58,817 bases of DNA from Gammaproteobacteria bacterium (GTDB taxonomy: Bacteria; Pseudomonadota; Gammaproteobacteria; Thiohalospirales; Thiohalospiraceae): contig JAOUJT010000002.1 in the NCBI GenBank assembly GCA_029883105.1, forward strand, positions 1-58,817. The letters run 5' to 3'. Positions 44,835-54,345 of this stretch are shown piece by piece (the first letter of the stretch is position 1; the number at the start of each line of letters is the position of its first letter). Made by a program: the position numbers and the translations under genes. The notes under the pieces are model-generated. The model ran no database searches and had not been told where the DNA came from. It was given only the letters and a program-made list of their open reading frames with translations.

Positions 44835-46802
44835 GTGTTCGAAAATATGCATAACGTCTATCTCACTATCGTCCTTGCACCCTTGATGGGTGCGATAATT
44901 GCCGGACTGTTCGGTAAACAAATCGGTCGTAAAGCTTCGCATGTAGTCACCATCCTTGGCGTGGGCATTGCGACACTGCTATCTATGTATGTCTTTAAGT
45001 ATATGACTATCGATGGTAATGCTGCCTATAACGCTACGGTTTATACCTGGATGGTGGCAGATGGGATCAAGTTTGAAATAGGTTTCCTGATCGATTCTCT
45101 GTCTGCAATGATGATGGTCGTCGTGACCTTCGTTTCATTGATGGTACACATCTATACCATAGGCTACATGAAGGAAGATTTGGGCTATCAGCGTTTCTTC
45201 AGCTATATATCCCTGTTTACCTTCTCCATGCTGATGCTGGTCATGGCCAATAATTTTATGCAACTGTTCTTTGGCTGGGAAGCGGTAGGTCTGGTTTCAT
45301 ATCTGTTGATCGGTTTCTGGTATACGCGACCTACCGCTATATACGCCAATCTTAAAGCTTTCTTGGTAAATCGTGTTGGTGACTTTGGTTTCTTGTTGGG
45401 TATTGCTGCAATATTGATGTACTTCAATAGCCTTGATTATGCCGAAGTATTCACCGCCGCTCCATTAATGAAGGATTTGACTGTGGAGGTGATCCCTGGT
45501 CAGTCATGGTCGTTGATGACATTGATTGGCATCCTGCTGTTTATAGGTGCTATGGGTAAATCCGCTCAGGTTCCTCTACATGTCTGGTTGCCAGATTCGA
45601 TGGAAGGCCCGACACCGATCTCTGCCCTGATCCATGCCGCTACCATGGTTACTGCGGGTATCTTTATGGTGGCACGTATGTCGCCGTTGTTTGAGTTGTC
45701 CGAAACAGCGCTAAGTGTGATTATCACTATTGGTGCTATCACGGCACTGTTCATGGGGCTGTTGGGGCTGGTTCAAAACGACATCAAGCGTGTAGTCGCC
45801 TATTCAACCCTATCACAGCTGGGTTACATGGTCGTCGCTCTGGGAGCGTCCGCTTATGCTGCGGGTGTGTTTCATCTGATGACTCACGCCTTCTTTAAGG
45901 CTCTACTGTTCCTTGCCGCGGGCTCTGTCATTATTGCCATGCACCATGAACAGGATATGCGCAAGATGGGTGGCCTGAAGAAATACATGCCCATTACTTA
46001 CTGGACTATGTTGCTGGGATCACTGGCTTTGATCGGATTCCCAGGTTTTGCTGGATTCTTCTCCAAGGATGCGATTATAGAAGCGGTACATCATTCAACG
46101 ATTGCCGGTTCTGGCTTTGCTTACTTTTCTGTTCTGAGTGGTGTCTTTATTACCGCCTTTTACAGTTTTCGTCTATTTTTCCTTGTCTTCCACGGCAAGG
46201 AGCGCATGGATGAACATACCCGATCACATTTGCATGAGCCCCCCTGGGTTGTTACCGGCCCATTGATTGCGCTGGCTATCCCTTCGGTGATTATTGGTGC
46301 GATTTACGTTGGCCCCATGTTGTTTGGAGACTTTTTCACTGGTGTTATCTTTGTTGCGCCTGAACATGATGTATTGGCAGAGATCGGTAAGCACTTTACC
46401 AGCTGGGCTGGTTTTATCGTCCATGGTCTGCAAGGGCCTGCTGTTTATCTAGCACTTGCTGGCGTAGGTACTGCCTGGTTCTTCTATATGAAGCGTCCAG
46501 ATATTCCTGAGATGCTGCAATCTCGACTTAGCTGGTTGCATCGCATACTGGAAAACAAATACGGTTTCGACGATTTTAACGAAAAAGTTTTCGCTAATGG
46601 TAGTCGCGGACTAGGTAGCTTTTTATGGCGCATAGGCGATGTGAAGATCATTGATGGCGCCATCGTAAACGGAACCGCGCGAACTGTGGTGTGGATATCA
46701 TCACGCATCCGTCATTTGCAATCAGGTTATCTGTACCATTATGCATTTTCCATGATTATAGGCCTGCTGCTTTTAATCATGATTTTTGTGACTTTAGGAT
46801 AA
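44835..46802 (+). CDS. nuoL: NADH-quinone oxidoreductase subunit L
   Basis: A 655-residue antiporter-like proton-pumping subunit with about 16 helices and the long lateral helix at its C-terminal end. GWEAVGLVSYLLIGFW, LIHAATMVTAGIFMV and AYSTLSQLGYM mark the pump core. The start is GTG at 44835, four bases after nuoK. Confidence 0.97.
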   Translation: MFENMHNVYLTIVLAPLMGAIIAGLFGKQIGRKASHVVTILGVGIATLLSMYVFKYMTIDGNAAYNATVYTWMVADGIKFEIGFLIDSLSAMMMVVVTFVSLMVHIYTIGYMKEDLGYQRFFSYISLFTFSMLMLVMANNFMQLFFGWEAVGLVSYLLIGFWYTRPTAIYANLKAFLVNRVGDFGFLLGIAAILMYFNSLDYAEVFTAAPLMKDLTVEVIPGQSWSLMTLIGILLFIGAMGKSAQVPLHVWLPDSMEGPTPISALIHAATMVTAGIFMVARMSPLFELSETALSVIITIGAITALFMGLLGLVQNDIKRVVAYSTLSQLGYMVVALGASAYAAGVFHLMTHAFFKALLFLAAGSVIIAMHHEQDMRKMGGLKKYMPITYWTMLLGSLALIGFPGFAGFFSKDAIIEAVHHSTIAGSGFAYFSVLSGVFITAFYSFRLFFLVFHGKERMDEHTRSHLHEPPWVVTGPLIALAIPSVIIGAIYVGPMLFGDFFTGVIFVAPEHDVLAEIGKHFTSWAGFIVHGLQGPAVYLALAGVGTAWFFYMKRPDIPEMLQSRLSWLHRILENKYGFDDFNEKVFANGSRGLGSFLWRIGDVKIIDGAIVNGTARTVVWISSRIRHLQSGYLYHYAFSMIIGLLLLIMIFVTLG

Positions 46803-46820
46803 ATAAGAAGGGTCTGGCGC

Positions 46821-48341
46821 ATGTTTGCTGATTTGCCACTATTAAGCCTACTCATATGGACACCGATTCTAGGCGGTGTGCTGGTTCTCATCACCGGCAA
46901 TGACAAGAATGCCCTGGATGCCAAAGTCATCGCATTATTGGTCGTGTTGGTAACTTTCGTACTCTCACTACCTCTGTTTGGTCTATTTGATTCCAGCCTG
47001 GCGGTGATGCAGTTTGTAGAAGGACCGCATGTCTGGGTCAGTACCTTCAAGGTCAATTATCATCTTGGTGTTGATGGTATCTCCATGCCGCTGATTGTGC
47101 TGACTACCTTTACCACCGTTCTGGTTGTCTTGGCAGGCTGGGATTCAATAAAGTATAAAACGGCTCAGTACATGGCGGCATTCCTGATTATGGAAGGTCT
47201 GATGATCGGCGTGTTCGCCTCTCTGGATGTCATATTATTCTATGTATTCTGGGAGGCGATGCTCATTCCCATGTTTATCGTTATAGGTGTATGGGGTGGA
47301 GAGCGACGCGTTTACGCAACGATCAAATTCTTCCTCTATACATTTTTTGGCTCTGTATTTATGTTGGTGGCTCTGATCTATATGTATTATCAGGGAGACT
47401 CTTTTGCCATTCTTGATCTACACAGGCTGAAACTGGGGCATACCGAACAGATCCTTATTTTTTTCGCCTTCCTTATTGCCTTTGCAGTGAAGGTTCCTAT
47501 GTGGCCGGTACATACCTGGTTACCCGATGCGCACGTAGAAGCTCCCACGGGTGGTTCAGTAATACTGGCAGCCATTATGCTTAAATTAGGTGCCTACGGT
47601 TTTCTGCGCTTCAGTTTGCCCATAACCCCAGACGCCAGTAGCACACTGGATGGCATGATGATCACCTTGTCTCTGATCGCCGTTGTCTATATTGGCTTGG
47701 TGGCTTTGGTACAACAAGACATGAAGAAGCTCATCGCTTATTCGTCGATATCTCATATGGGCTTCGTCACCTTGGGCTTCTTCGTTGCCTTCAGCATATT
47801 TGAGAATACCGGCAGCTGGAATGGCGCGGCGTTGGGCATGGAAGGTGCGATAGTCCAGATGATCTCTCATGGATTTATATCAGGCGCGATGTTCCTTACC
47901 GTTGGTGTGCTGTATGACCGCATGCATTCACGCGACATAGCGGCATATGGTGGCGTGGTGAATAAAATGCCCAAGTTTGCAGCATTTGCCATGCTCTTTG
48001 CTATGGCCAATGCGGGTCTGCCTGGTACCTCGGGTTTTGTCGGTGAGTTTATGGTGATACTGAGCGCCTTTACCGCTAATTTCTGGTACGCCTTCCTGGC
48101 AGCGACCACACTCATTATTGGTGCGGCATATACGTTATGGATGGTGAAAAGGGTCTTCTTTGGTGAGGTGGCCAATGACAATGTTGCCAAACTTGAGGAT
48201 CTGAGCATTCGTGAATTCTTTATCTTGGCCATCTTGGCATTGGCAATACTAGGCCTGGGTGTATATCCCGCACCACTTTTGGATGTTATGGGACCCACCG
48301 TGGATAACCTGATTCAACATATTGGTCAATCCAAACTATAA
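46821..48341 (+). CDS. nuoM: NADH-quinone oxidoreductase subunit M
   Basis: A 506-residue antiporter-like subunit with about 14 helices. FYVFWEAMLIPMFIVIGVWG holds the key glutamate, VKVPMWPVHTWLPDAHVEAP the key lysine, and AYSSISHMGF the core loop. Confidence 0.97.
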   Translation: MFADLPLLSLLIWTPILGGVLVLITGNDKNALDAKVIALLVVLVTFVLSLPLFGLFDSSLAVMQFVEGPHVWVSTFKVNYHLGVDGISMPLIVLTTFTTVLVVLAGWDSIKYKTAQYMAAFLIMEGLMIGVFASLDVILFYVFWEAMLIPMFIVIGVWGGERRVYATIKFFLYTFFGSVFMLVALIYMYYQGDSFAILDLHRLKLGHTEQILIFFAFLIAFAVKVPMWPVHTWLPDAHVEAPTGGSVILAAIMLKLGAYGFLRFSLPITPDASSTLDGMMITLSLIAVVYIGLVALVQQDMKKLIAYSSISHMGFVTLGFFVAFSIFENTGSWNGAALGMEGAIVQMISHGFISGAMFLTVGVLYDRMHSRDIAAYGGVVNKMPKFAAFAMLFAMANAGLPGTSGFVGEFMVILSAFTANFWYAFLAATTLIIGAAYTLWMVKRVFFGEVANDNVAKLEDLSIREFFILAILALAILGLGVYPAPLLDVMGPTVDNLIQHIGQSKL

Positions 48342-48352
48342 GAGAGAAACCA

Positions 48353-49786
48353 ATGGATTTTGCAATTCCAAATTATCAAGTGGCTATACCAGAGATGTTT
48401 ATACTGGCTATGGCCTGCATCATCCTGCTAGTGGATCTGTTCCTTACTGAGCGTACTCGCTCTGTAACATATCTGCTATCACAGTCCGCCTTGTTAGGTG
48501 CCGCAGTACTGACCTTAACCACCTTTAGTGAGGGCAGCCAGCTGGCGTTTAGTGATACCTTTGTACGTGATGCAAAGGGTGACGTACTGAAGGCGTTTAT
48601 TTACCTGTCTACCTTTATGGTATTCCTCTATGCACGCTCCTACCTGCAGGTAAGGAATCTGTTTAAGGGTGAATTCTATGTATTAGGCCTGTTTGCCGTT
48701 CTGGGCATGATGGTCATGGTATCTGCGCACAATCTGCTGACGGTCTATCTGGGGCTGGAATTACTCTCCCTGGCTCTGTATGCCATGGTTGCATTGCAAC
48801 GAGATTCTATCTTTGCATCCGAGGCGGCGATGAAGTACTTCATCCTCGGAGCTTTGGCATCCGGGATGCTTCTATATGGCATGTCTATGTTGTACGGCGC
48901 TAGCGGAAGTCTCGACCTATCGGAAATTAGTAGGCAGATCACCACCAACCAAATGAGCCTGGTTACTGTGTTCGCACTGGTGTTTATTGTTGTCGGTGTA
49001 GCCTTTAAATTGGGTGCAGTACCTTTTCACATGTGGGTTCCTGATGTGTATCAGGGGGCACCTACTGCCGTTACATTATTCATTGCCAGTGCACCAAAGA
49101 TTGCCGCCTTTGCGATGATGATACGTTTACTGGTAGACGGTCTGTCGGGACTGCAATCACACTGGCAGGACATGCTGATTATTTTGTCCGTACTTTCCCT
49201 GGCTGTGGGCAACCTATTTGCCATAGCTCAAACCAACATTAAGCGTATGCTCGCTTACTCAACCATTTCTCACATGGGTTTCCTGATGCTTGGGGTCTTG
49301 ACCGGAAGCAGTGAAGGCTATGCCGCCGCGATGTTTTATACCATTAGTTACACTTTAATGAGCTTGGCTGCTTTTGGTATGGTAGTACTGTTAAGCCGCA
49401 CCGGCTTTGAAGCAGAACGAATCGATGATTTTAAGGGGTTGAATGAGAGAAGCCCGTGGTTTGCCCTGGTAATGATGTTTGTTATGTTCTCTATGGCAGG
49501 TGTGCCCGTATTCTTAGGTTTCTGGGCCAAGTTGTTTGTACTCAAAGAATTGGTTCATGCTGGAATGACATGGTTGGCCATCGTTGCAGTTATATTCTCG
49601 GTGATAGGTGTATTCTATTACCTACGTATCATCAAACTTATGTATTTTGACAAAGCCGAAGATAAGTCACCGATAGAGAAAAATTTGGATCTTCATTTTG
49701 CACTGAGTTTAAATGGTGTTGGTATTTTAGCGATGGGGATACTACCAGGCTCGTTAATGGCCCTATGTATCTCTGTGTTTGTCTAA
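48353..49786 (+). CDS. nuoN: NADH-quinone oxidoreductase subunit N
   Basis: A 477-residue antiporter-like subunit that closes the nuo operon. YLGLELLSLALYAM, FKLGAVPFHMWVPDVYQGAP and AYSTISHMGFLML are the conserved pump motifs. Confidence 0.97.
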   Translation: MDFAIPNYQVAIPEMFILAMACIILLVDLFLTERTRSVTYLLSQSALLGAAVLTLTTFSEGSQLAFSDTFVRDAKGDVLKAFIYLSTFMVFLYARSYLQVRNLFKGEFYVLGLFAVLGMMVMVSAHNLLTVYLGLELLSLALYAMVALQRDSIFASEAAMKYFILGALASGMLLYGMSMLYGASGSLDLSEISRQITTNQMSLVTVFALVFIVVGVAFKLGAVPFHMWVPDVYQGAPTAVTLFIASAPKIAAFAMMIRLLVDGLSGLQSHWQDMLIILSVLSLAVGNLFAIAQTNIKRMLAYSTISHMGFLMLGVLTGSSEGYAAAMFYTISYTLMSLAAFGMVVLLSRTGFEAERIDDFKGLNERSPWFALVMMFVMFSMAGVPVFLGFWAKLFVLKELVHAGMTWLAIVAVIFSVIGVFYYLRIIKLMYFDKAEDKSPIEKNLDLHFALSLNGVGILAMGILPGSLMALCISVFV

Positions 49787-49813
49787 TTCAAAGTATAGAT
49801 TATTGAGGTAATA

Positions 49814-50134
49814 ATGGGTTCTAGTGTTGCTATTTGGTTGCTAATAGTTGCTGCATTTTTATTGGCTAACCTGCCGTGGTTTACAGAAAAATTGTTTGCA
49901 CTTAAATCATTAAAGAAAGAGAAAGCATTTTCCATTCGTCTTATGGAATGGTTTGCACTCTATTTCATCATAGGTACTGCTGCTCTGGGTTTGGAAACCA
50001 AGTTGAATGGTGTTCGTCACGAGCAAAGTTGGGAATTCTACGTGGTTACCCTATGTCTATTCATGGTCTTTGCCTTACCTGGTGTGATCTTTCAAATTGA
50101 CCTTAAACACCATCTTCGTATAAAAACTGAGTAA
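49814..50134 (+). CDS. DUF2818 family membrane protein
   Basis: A 106-residue protein with three hydrophobic helices (about 7-24, 46-64, 75-97). It matches the DUF2818 pattern (ANLPWF near the start, GVIFQ near the end). Members sit directly after nuoN in many beta- and gammaproteobacteria, which suggests a role with complex I. No function is proven. TGAGGTAA lies before the ATG and it starts 27 bases after nuoN. Confidence 0.85.
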   Translation: MGSSVAIWLLIVAAFLLANLPWFTEKLFALKSLKKEKAFSIRLMEWFALYFIIGTAALGLETKLNGVRHEQSWEFYVVTLCLFMVFALPGVIFQIDLKHHLRIKTE

Positions 50135-50225
50135 TAACATGGTGTTATAGTGCTATCTTGACGAGATCGCTGGACGATTTCGTGTTACACTATTGCAATC
50201 TGCACCAAGATGGCAGGATGCAATT

Positions 50226-52181
50226 ATGTCAATTCGGAATCGTCTATTCCTAATCTTAACCTTGATGACTTTAGTACCATTATTAGTGCTGTTGTTTGGT
50301 GTGGTTGAGAAAGAGGAACAAGAAATACAGTTACGTACCGAACGTGAGTTGGGTACAACATTAAGTAAGATGTCAAATGAGCTACAGGCCTTACTGGATG
50401 CTCAAAAATCACTCGCCCTCGGTCTATCTAAAGTACCTGTGGTACAACACTTCGCCCGCAATGCATTAACCGCTTCTGATCAGCAGTATCAAGTGATGTC
50501 CCAGCAACTGGCGAGCTTTTTTTATGATTACCAGGCTGCGGTGCCGGGGATACAAGGTCTGCGTTTTATTGATGCTAGTGGAAAAACACTGGTAAAGGCA
50601 AAGGAAGGAAAACATATTCCCGCAGAGTTGTATGACCCGGTAATCAAGCGCGCCTATGTCGCCAATCAAATAACAAAAGATTTTTTCCAATCTGCAGTTA
50701 CTACTCAGGATGATGTAGAGATATCCAACTTTGAGTTGGGACAGGTGACGACTGAGGCTGACTTCTGTCCTGCCATGTTACGCTATTCAGTGCCCATAAG
50801 GGCGGATGGAAAGCTACTGGGTGTGTTTGTGGTAAACATGTGGGGCACACGTGTAGATACCGTGGTAGAAGCGACCCTAGGTGGACATTCAAGAAAAGCA
50901 TACATTGCGGAGTTATCTGATAATCAATCTCGAGATGGAATATATTTATACCACAGAGATACAGAGCGACGATTTGCCAACCAATTAGGCAGTAGTTTTC
51001 GTTTCCCGTCAGAAATCGGTGACAAAGAATGGCAATCACTTAAGGTTACGGGCAGTCGAGGAAAGCTACGCCTTGAAAATGGACGTCAATTTTACTTTCA
51101 AAAGATAAGACCCTATGAGAATCGTCTCACCGAGTGGTTGTTAATAATAGAAACCAACCGTGGTGAGATACTTGCCTCTACAGAAGAGATTCGAAAATCT
51201 ATTTTATATCTCCTTGTGGTTCTTCTGGTTACAAGCATTATTACGGTTCGCTGGTTATCTTCCCGTATTGCACGACCGGTGCAACAGCTGGCTACGATCA
51301 TCACAGACTATGCGGATGGCGAAAATACTGTACGTTACCAGGGCAAACGTCAGGATGAAATTGGCAGTGCTGGAAGGGCTTTTAATTACCTCGCCCAAAA
51401 TCTTGAACGTGCAGAGGAAGAGCGGGACAAGGCGGCCCATGCGGCATTACAGTCTGAGCGATTAGCTGCTTTAGGTCATTTGGCCGCAGGGATCGGACAT
51501 GAAATAAATAATCCTTTACAGAATATTCTTTCCTTAAGCTCCTTGATCGATAATTATTTGAAGAATGAAAAAAATGAGGAGATCCAGGAGGATCTTCGTC
51601 TTCTAAAGCAAGAGGGGAAACGATGTGCTCGTATCGTTCAAGGTGTTCTTAACTTTGCACGTGAAAAGGATTTAGTCTGTCAGAAATTTGATTTGGCAAA
51701 GTTGCTGGATGATACTCTGATATTGATGAAGCATAGTATTGAAGTTAACGGAATAAAATTGGATTTACATCTGGACGACAGTCTCGAACTGGAAGGCGAT
51801 CCAAATCAGATACAACAGGTTTTAGTCAATTTGATAATTAATGCTGTACATGCGTCGAAACCAGATTCAACCATCCGTATAAATGGTGAAACGTTAAATA
51901 ATGTAGTCCGACTTGAAATAATAGACCAGGGTTGTGGAATCCCGCAAAGTGAAATTACAAAGGTCTTTAATCCATTTTATACCAGCAAAAAGGAAGGCGA
52001 AGGTACGGGACTGGGTTTGTCAGTTAGTTATGGCATCGTTAACAAACACTCAGGAAGTATACATCTTGAAAATATGCCCGTAGGTGGTATTAAGGCAAGC
52101 ATAGAATTACCTATATCTTTGTCGGAGTTATCCACTTCTCCTGTGCAGCACTCTAGCGTGGATCTTAAATATGTTGGCTGA
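50226..52181 (+). CDS. Membrane sensor histidine kinase of a sigma-54 two-component system
   Basis: A 651-residue NtrB/DctB-type kinase. Two membrane helices (about 7-25 and 325-345) bracket a large periplasmic region (about 30-320) that looks like a double Cache sensor. HAMP follows (IARPVQQLATIITDYADGE region), then the H box GIGHEINNPL with His425, N box VLVNLIINAVHASK, and G boxes DQGCGIP and GEGTGLGLS. The ligand is unknown; small carboxylates or sulfur compounds are possibilities. ATG 50226 is preferred over TTG 50193 because it puts the charged SIRNR right before the first helix. It overlaps its response regulator gene. Confidence 0.92.
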   Translation: MSIRNRLFLILTLMTLVPLLVLLFGVVEKEEQEIQLRTERELGTTLSKMSNELQALLDAQKSLALGLSKVPVVQHFARNALTASDQQYQVMSQQLASFFYDYQAAVPGIQGLRFIDASGKTLVKAKEGKHIPAELYDPVIKRAYVANQITKDFFQSAVTTQDDVEISNFELGQVTTEADFCPAMLRYSVPIRADGKLLGVFVVNMWGTRVDTVVEATLGGHSRKAYIAELSDNQSRDGIYLYHRDTERRFANQLGSSFRFPSEIGDKEWQSLKVTGSRGKLRLENGRQFYFQKIRPYENRLTEWLLIIETNRGEILASTEEIRKSILYLLVVLLVTSIITVRWLSSRIARPVQQLATIITDYADGENTVRYQGKRQDEIGSAGRAFNYLAQNLERAEEERDKAAHAALQSERLAALGHLAAGIGHEINNPLQNILSLSSLIDNYLKNEKNEEIQEDLRLLKQEGKRCARIVQGVLNFAREKDLVCQKFDLAKLLDDTLILMKHSIEVNGIKLDLHLDDSLELEGDPNQIQQVLVNLIINAVHASKPDSTIRINGETLNNVVRLEIIDQGCGIPQSEITKVFNPFYTSKKEGEGTGLGLSVSYGIVNKHSGSIHLENMPVGGIKASIELPISLSELSTSPVQHSSVDLKYVG

Positions 52182-52185
52182 AAAC

Positions 52186-53547
52186 ATGAAAATACTCTTC
52201 GTTGACGATGATCCGGTTACCGGTCGAGTTATGAAACGTCAATGTGGGGATGTAGGATATACCTGTAAAATATTTCAGTCTGCAAAGGAAGGCCTCAAAG
52301 AATTTCAAGAGCATGGTGCAGATCTGATCATTACCGATCTTCGTATGCCTGAAATGAATGGCTTTGAATTACTAACTGAAGTACGTAACAGAGATCCTGA
52401 AATACCAGTCTTGGTGATGACGGGTTATTCATCGGTTGACAATGCCGTCGAAGCAATGAAATGTGGAGCGACTGATTTTATTAAAAAACCTTTTGATTTT
52501 GACGAGCTTAAACTTTTATTAGATAGAACCATGCAAGCTGTCCACTTGAAGAATGAAAATAAATTCCTCAAACAACGGCTGGTTGATTCCGAAGACCGAT
52601 TTGGCATGATAGGTAGTTCGAAGGCAATGGAGCGTCTTTATAATACAATTGATAAGGTTGCTGGTGTTGATTGCTGCGTCATCGTTAGTGGTGAATCTGG
52701 TAGTGGTAAGGAATTGGTTGCTCGCGCCTTACATGATTATAGTCCACGTGTGGAACTCGGACCGTTCGTGGTTATTGATTGTGGTGCTTTGCCCGAAACA
52801 TTGCTGGAGAGCGAGCTGTTTGGTCATGAAAAGGGTTCTTTTACTGGCGCGGTACATCGAAAAATCGGTTTAATGGAGCAGGCCAGTGGAGGCACTCTTT
52901 TTCTCGATGAAATATGCAATATCCCTGATTCCATGCAGATGAAATTAATGCGGGCGATCGAGGCGAGAAAGATAATTCGTGTTGGTGGTGTCGAAGAGAT
53001 CCCTATTGATGTAAGAATTGTCGCTGCTAGTAACCGAGATTTAGAAAAAATGGTGGCAGAGGGGAGCTTGCGACATGATTTCTACCACCGCTTAAATGTC
53101 GTGAATATTCAGGTTCCAACTCTAAATAGTAGGCGAGACGATATAGCCAGATTAATAGACATCTTTGTTCAGGAGTATGTGCAAAGGTACAACCGCAGGG
53201 TTACAGGTTTTGATACAGATTCTGTTGTTCGTTTATGTAATGCTGATTGGCCGGGAAATATTCGCCAGCTTCGGAATGTCGTCGAGCGCTGTGTAATCCT
53301 TGCTGAGTCTGAGGTTATGGAGTGGGATGATCCCGCTCAGCAATATAGTGAGGATGATATACAATCTTTATTCTATCATGGCCAGGATTTTGTCTCGCTA
53401 GATGAACTAGAACGACGCTATATAAAGCATGTACTGAAACACTGTGAGGGGAAAAAGGTCAAGGCCGCTGAACTTCTTGGCATTGATAAAACTACCTTGT
53501 GGCGCAAGTTGCAGCGTTATGAAGTGGAACAGCAGCAGAGGGTGTAA
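52186..53547 (+). CDS. Sigma-54-dependent NtrC-type response regulator
   Basis: A 453-residue activator. The receiver domain (1 to about 120) has acid pocket VDDDP and phosphorylation site Asp51 in IITDLRMPEMNG. The AAA+ domain has Walker A GESGSGKE, the sigma-54 contact loop as GSFTGA (217-222; consensus GAFTGA) and DVRIVAASNRDL. A Fis-type helix-turn-helix ends the protein (KVKAAELLGIDKTTLWRKLQRY). ATG 52171 is an alternative start five codons earlier, overlapping the kinase stop. It should act on the two -24/-12 promoters found just downstream. Confidence 0.94.
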   Translation: MKILFVDDDPVTGRVMKRQCGDVGYTCKIFQSAKEGLKEFQEHGADLIITDLRMPEMNGFELLTEVRNRDPEIPVLVMTGYSSVDNAVEAMKCGATDFIKKPFDFDELKLLLDRTMQAVHLKNENKFLKQRLVDSEDRFGMIGSSKAMERLYNTIDKVAGVDCCVIVSGESGSGKELVARALHDYSPRVELGPFVVIDCGALPETLLESELFGHEKGSFTGAVHRKIGLMEQASGGTLFLDEICNIPDSMQMKLMRAIEARKIIRVGGVEEIPIDVRIVAASNRDLEKMVAEGSLRHDFYHRLNVVNIQVPTLNSRRDDIARLIDIFVQEYVQRYNRRVTGFDTDSVVRLCNADWPGNIRQLRNVVERCVILAESEVMEWDDPAQQYSEDDIQSLFYHGQDFVSLDELERRYIKHVLKHCEGKKVKAAELLGIDKTTLWRKLQRYEVEQQQRV

Positions 53548-53563
53548 TATACACCCTCGAGTA

Positions 53564-53581
53564 TTGCAACATGCACCGCAA
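53564..53581. promoter_or_regulatory. Putative activator site (UAS) for the DsrE-like gene
   Basis: TTGCAACATGCACCGCAA, with outer arms TTGC/GCAA. It shares TGCAACATGCA exactly with the element upstream of soxY, and TGCACCGCA with that element in the other orientation. It lies about 115 bases before the predicted transcription start, a usual distance for an NtrC-type activator. Confidence 0.65.
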
Positions 53582-53620
53582 AACGTCCCGCCAAATTCTC
53601 TATTTTTGATATTATATATA

Positions 53621-53633
53621 TAACCGACTGATT
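53621..53633 (-). promoter_or_regulatory. Putative IHF site, DsrE-like gene promoter
   Basis: On the minus strand AATCAGTCGGTTA fits the IHF consensus WATCARNNNNTTR fully. It lies between the activator site and the sigma-54 promoter, where DNA bending is needed, within an AT-rich stretch. Confidence 0.6.
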
Positions 53634-53662
53634 TTATTAAATAAAGACCGATAGGTTTTGGT

Positions 53663-53679
53663 TTGGTATGACCTTTGCT
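53663..53679 (+). promoter_or_regulatory. Sigma-54 (-24/-12) promoter of the DsrE-like lipoprotein gene
   Basis: TTGGTATGACCTTTGCT against consensus YTGGCACGRNNNTTGCW: only two positions differ and the GG-N10-GC spacing is exact. The start would be near 53690, 45 bases before the codon. Confidence 0.8.
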
Positions 53680-53734
53680 TTGCATATAGCTGCATAAGTT
53701 GTAATACATATAATTCTTCTGGAGGAGTTTGAAG

Positions 53735-54199
53735 ATGATAAGAATTAAGAAGTTAATGGCACTGCTGTCTGTAGTGGGTCTTGGTGTTGTACTGTCTGCC
53801 TGCGCTACTGGCGCCAAGATGGAACCTGCCAAGAATGGCTACAACAAGCAGAAGGTTGTTTATCATTTGAACGATATCGATTCTGCTTTTGGTGCCCTGC
53901 GTAACGCTAAGAACCACCTGAATGCTCTGGGTGACGAAAATGTTGAGCTGATTGTTGTTACCCATTCCAAAGGTGCTTTCACCCTGGTTGACGGTTCCAA
54001 GGATGCCAAGGGTCGTGATATGAACGATATGGTAAACAAGCTGTCGAACCGCGGTGTAAAGTTCCAGATTTGTGCCAATACCATTCGTGGTAAGAAAATT
54101 GATAAGACCAAGATTAACTTGAACGCAGAAGTTGTGCCTTCAGGCGTAGCTCAGATCGCTCACCTGGAGCAGATGGGCTACAACTACATCAAGCCTTAA
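53735..54199 (+). CDS. DsrE-family lipoprotein
   Basis: A 154-residue exported DsrE/YchN-fold protein. The signal peptide ends with lipobox LSAC (Cys23), with alanine after it, suggesting the outer membrane facing the periplasm. The mature part has VVYHLNDID, the LIVVTHSKGAF strand, the conserved FQICANTIRG with Cys113, and the family end GYNYIKP. DsrE-like proteins often carry sulfur on such a cysteine, but the role here is inferred. GGAGGAG is ideally placed before ATG 53735; a TTG at 53729 adds two residues. The codons are strongly biased to C-ending and CTG forms, suggesting high expression. It faces soxYZ and has its own terminator. Confidence 0.87.
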   Translation: MIRIKKLMALLSVVGLGVVLSACATGAKMEPAKNGYNKQKVVYHLNDIDSAFGALRNAKNHLNALGDENVELIVVTHSKGAFTLVDGSKDAKGRDMNDMVNKLSNRGVKFQICANTIRGKKIDKTKINLNAEVVPSGVAQIAHLEQMGYNYIKP

Positions 54200-54244
54200 G
54201 CTACAAGCTCAATAAATATAAAGTTTCCTCTTCGTTGATTGTGT

Positions 54245-54269
54245 GGTGCCTTAGGGCACCATTTTTTTT
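54245..54269 (+). terminator. Terminator of the DsrE-like lipoprotein gene
   Basis: GGTGCC and GGCACC form a six-pair stem with TTAG loop, followed by A and eight T. Confidence 0.9.
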
Positions 54270-54272
54270 GCC

Positions 54273-54345
54273 CGGCACTTAGAACCTCCTTCGGAGTTTC
54301 ATTAAGTGTTACCCAAAGGGCACTCGACATTACGCGCAGCTACGG
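54273..54345 (+). repeat. Dispersed palindromic repeat, copy C
   Basis: CGGCACTTAGAACCTCCTTC, then GGAG, then CATTAAGTGTTACCC and AAAGGGCAC. Arms CACTTA/TAAGTG and CTCC/GGAG can fold into a long hairpin. It is closely related to copy A beside ssrA. The next 250 bases to the soxZ terminator hold no gene; a decayed fragment of the same repeat (ATACTTAG..CATTAAG) may lie at 54511-54541. Confidence 0.8.
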
